From Prevotellaceae bacterium UBA1746 (lineage in GTDB: Bacteria > Bacteroidota > Bacteroidia > Bacteroidales > Bacteroidaceae), in NCBI GenBank assembly GCA_905369775.1, contig CAJPJR010000055.1:1-13014 (forward strand): 13,014 bases of DNA, written 5' to 3'. The notes beneath the pieces were generated by a model. That model saw only the letters and a list, made by a program, of their open reading frames with translations, did not search any database and was not told where the DNA came from. Made by a program: the position numbers and the translations under genes. This document shows, one piece after another, positions 11,440 to 13,014 of the stretch (position 1 is the first letter of the stretch; every line of letters starts with the position of its first letter).

Positions 11440-13014
11440 TCATCGTACAATCTTTTGGCGGAAGCCGTCGGACGTTTCGAGCAAGAAGAGGCCACGCATG
11501 GGGCCGAACTCGAAGCGGAGAGGGGCACCGGTGGCGACCACGGTGCGCAGCGTTCGCCCTTCGAGGGTGCACAACCGAACGCGAACTCCGCGCTGCACGC
11601 CACACAACAACAAGTGCGAGCCACTCCACTCCACATACGGGCGAGTGCTTGCGGACTGAGCGGACAAAGTCGTGGGGCCGACCACCGTCACTCGGCATTC
11701 GGCCTTCGCACCGCTGCCGTCGAGCGCCAAAGCGGTGATGGTGACTTCGCCCTTTTGCAAGGCTCTGAAACTTCCACCGCCCAACATATCCACGATGCCC
11801 GGCTCACTCAATTGCCAAGTCAACTGCTGAGCGGCCGTGGCCGGCAAGACTTTGGCGGCGAGGTTGAAGATGTCGTCCACATGTACCTTGATTTGCGTCG
11901 AATCCAGCACCACTTGTGCGGCTTTCGGCACATTGGGCACGACGGGTTCGGCGGGCGTAGGCGGAACGACGGGTTGAACCGGCCGGTCCGGCGTCGGCGT
12001 GTCGTCGTTCTTCACCACCATCAACTGCGCGCGAGGCGAATCGTTCGTCCAAATCTCGCGACGGCCGTTGCCGTCTTCGATTTCCACGTGCACTTCATAG
12101 CGGCAGCCCGGCTTCAAGCGCGAGACGTCGATTTTGGCAGCCGTCTTTTGTTCCGGGTTGTGTACGAAGGGCTGCAAACTCACGTTGCGCGCCACACCGG
12201 CATCGACAGATTCGCCCGTTTCGGGGCATACCAAACGATAGAACACGCGTCCCCAATAGGCTTTCCGCTGGTCGCCGCGCACCTCCGTGTGGATGCGCAT
12301 CGACAGATCGCGGTCTTTGTCGACATCAAAAATTTGTTGGTTCACTTCTTTGCCCCCGATCAGGTAATCGACATTGCGGACAAAAATCCGCAGATCGGGA
12401 TACGGCAACACTTCGATCTCAAAATCTCGATCGGCACCGAGCGGAATGAGTTGCTTCTCCTTCGTGTTGGTCGTTTCCAACACCAACTTCAGTTTGTAGC
12501 GGCCGGGCTTCATCTCGTGATTCCCCGTGTTGTCCGAATAGTTCGTGGGGAAATCCACCGCAACTTGCGTGTCGGCCAAGCGGCGGAAGGAGACAATGCT
12601 GCTCGGGCGGAAAGGCGCTACATATTCCGCGCCGCCGTTCACCGGCGTGAAGGTCATTTTCAGGTTGCCGTGCATCTCATCGACATTCGGATTGCGCACG
12701 GTGAAAGTCAACAGTGCCGGATCGCCCGAACCCGCATAGGCCGGGAAAAGCAATTCGGGGTCGCGGCAAACGCTCAGCGCGCCACCGGCGATTTCGTCTT
12801 CCACAGTCAGCTTGCCGTCCGCCACGCTCAATTTCATGCGGTTGCCATATCTGATCGGATACCACGGCTTGAAGGTGTCGGGCTTGCGCGCCACGAGTTC
12901 GCGGCACACCGGTACCAACAGATAATGGCCGTCGGGCACATCGGAAAGATCGATATCGCTCATCTCCCAGTTCCACGTGGTGAACATACTGCCCCACAAC
13001 GTGTTTTCGTACCG
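11440..13014 (-). CDS. Secreted multidomain protein with Big2-like and type IX sorting-like C-terminus (5' end missing)
   Basis: The frame is open to the right edge, so only the last 524 residues are visible and no true start is present. The visible part begins with a segment of the form DLSDVPDGHYLLVPVCRE (about 22-39), seen, as I recall, in beta-sandwich repeats of large secreted Prevotellaceae proteins. At least two further beta-rich stretches follow, with VRNPNVDEMHG (about 106) and MKPGRYKLKLVLE (about 168). A proline-rich linker (about 339-363) separates them from a Big2-type Ig-like domain (about 365-446: VVLDSTQIKV, ATAAQQLTWQLSEPGIVD, GEVTITALAL). The end (about 455-524) resembles a type IX sorting domain: GVRVRLCTLEGRTLRTV, then GPMRGLFLLETSDGF and a basic QKIVR terminus. 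It is probably surface-attached or released through type IX secretion. Any catalytic domain (for example a C10-type peptidase) would lie outside the window. Confidence 0.8.
   Translation of the reverse strand, partial: RYENTLWGSMFTTWNWEMSDIDLSDVPDGHYLLVPVCRELVARKPDTFKPWYPIRYGNRMKLSVADGKLTVEDEIAGGALSVCRDPELLFPAYAGSGDPALLTFTVRNPNVDEMHGNLKMTFTPVNGGAEYVAPFRPSSIVSFRRLADTQVAVDFPTNYSDNTGNHEMKPGRYKLKLVLETTNTKEKQLIPLGADRDFEIEVLPYPDLRIFVRNVDYLIGGKEVNQQIFDVDKDRDLSMRIHTEVRGDQRKAYWGRVFYRLVCPETGESVDAGVARNVSLQPFVHNPEQKTAAKIDVSRLKPGCRYEVHVEIEDGNGRREIWTNDSPRAQLMVVKNDDTPTPDRPVQPVVPPTPAEPVVPNVPKAAQVVLDSTQIKVHVDDIFNLAAKVLPATAAQQLTWQLSEPGIVDMLGGGSFRALQKGEVTITALALDGSGAKAECRVTVVGPTTLSAQSASTRPYVEWSGSHLLLCGVQRGVRVRLCTLEGRTLRTVVATGAPLRFEFGPMRGLFLLETSDGFRQKIVR

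Overview
The window looks like chromosomal DNA from a Bacteroidales bacterium, probably Prevotellaceae or a close relative. The evidence is several promoters of the Bacteroidetes type (TTTG, about 20 bases, TAnnTTTG), few Shine-Dalgarno sequences, a leucyl-tRNA synthetase with the insertions usual in this phylum, a PorZ-like type IX secretion protein, and a second secreted protein ending in a type IX-like sorting domain. The genus cannot be fixed from the sequence alone.

The left part (about 1-2870) is clearly AT-richer than the rest and looks like accessory DNA. It holds two homologous modules. Each has a leftward gene for a signal-peptide-bearing, two-lobed retropepsin-like aspartic protease (556-1392 and 1672-2502). 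Each also has a rightward, divergent micro-gene whose first nine codons are identical at the DNA level. The right-hand micro-gene (2712-2834) is intact and encodes a 40-residue peptide with a textbook double-glycine leader (LTEQELQSIYGG) and a short cationic, Trp-rich core, as in small secreted bacteriocins or peptide signals. The left-hand copy (1439-1536) has lost one base just before the Gly-Gly codons and also lacks the roughly 160-bp region that carries both promoters in the right-hand module. No peptidase-containing ABC exporter lies in the window. This peptide/protease pairing is the most interesting item here. Left of the modules are a doubtful 78-codon frame and the possible start of a leftward gene leaving the window.

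The centre starts with a leftward lipoprotein of unknown function (3009-3629), with a strong terminator after it and a good promoter about 150 bases upstream. A rightward, tightly spaced GC-rich cluster follows: leuS, a YitT-family membrane protein, an RdgB/HAM1 house-cleaning pyrophosphatase, and a PorZ-like protein. They are separated by 62, 24 and 14 bases and probably form one operon from the promoter just upstream of leuS.

The right end has a single-gene unit for a HU-type DNA-binding protein with a near-consensus promoter and a strong, probably bidirectional terminator. Facing it is the 3' part of a large leftward gene for a secreted multidomain protein (Big2-like domain, then a sorting-like C-terminal domain) that runs off the window edge. 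PorZ takes part in type IX secretion, and this last protein looks like a substrate of that system.
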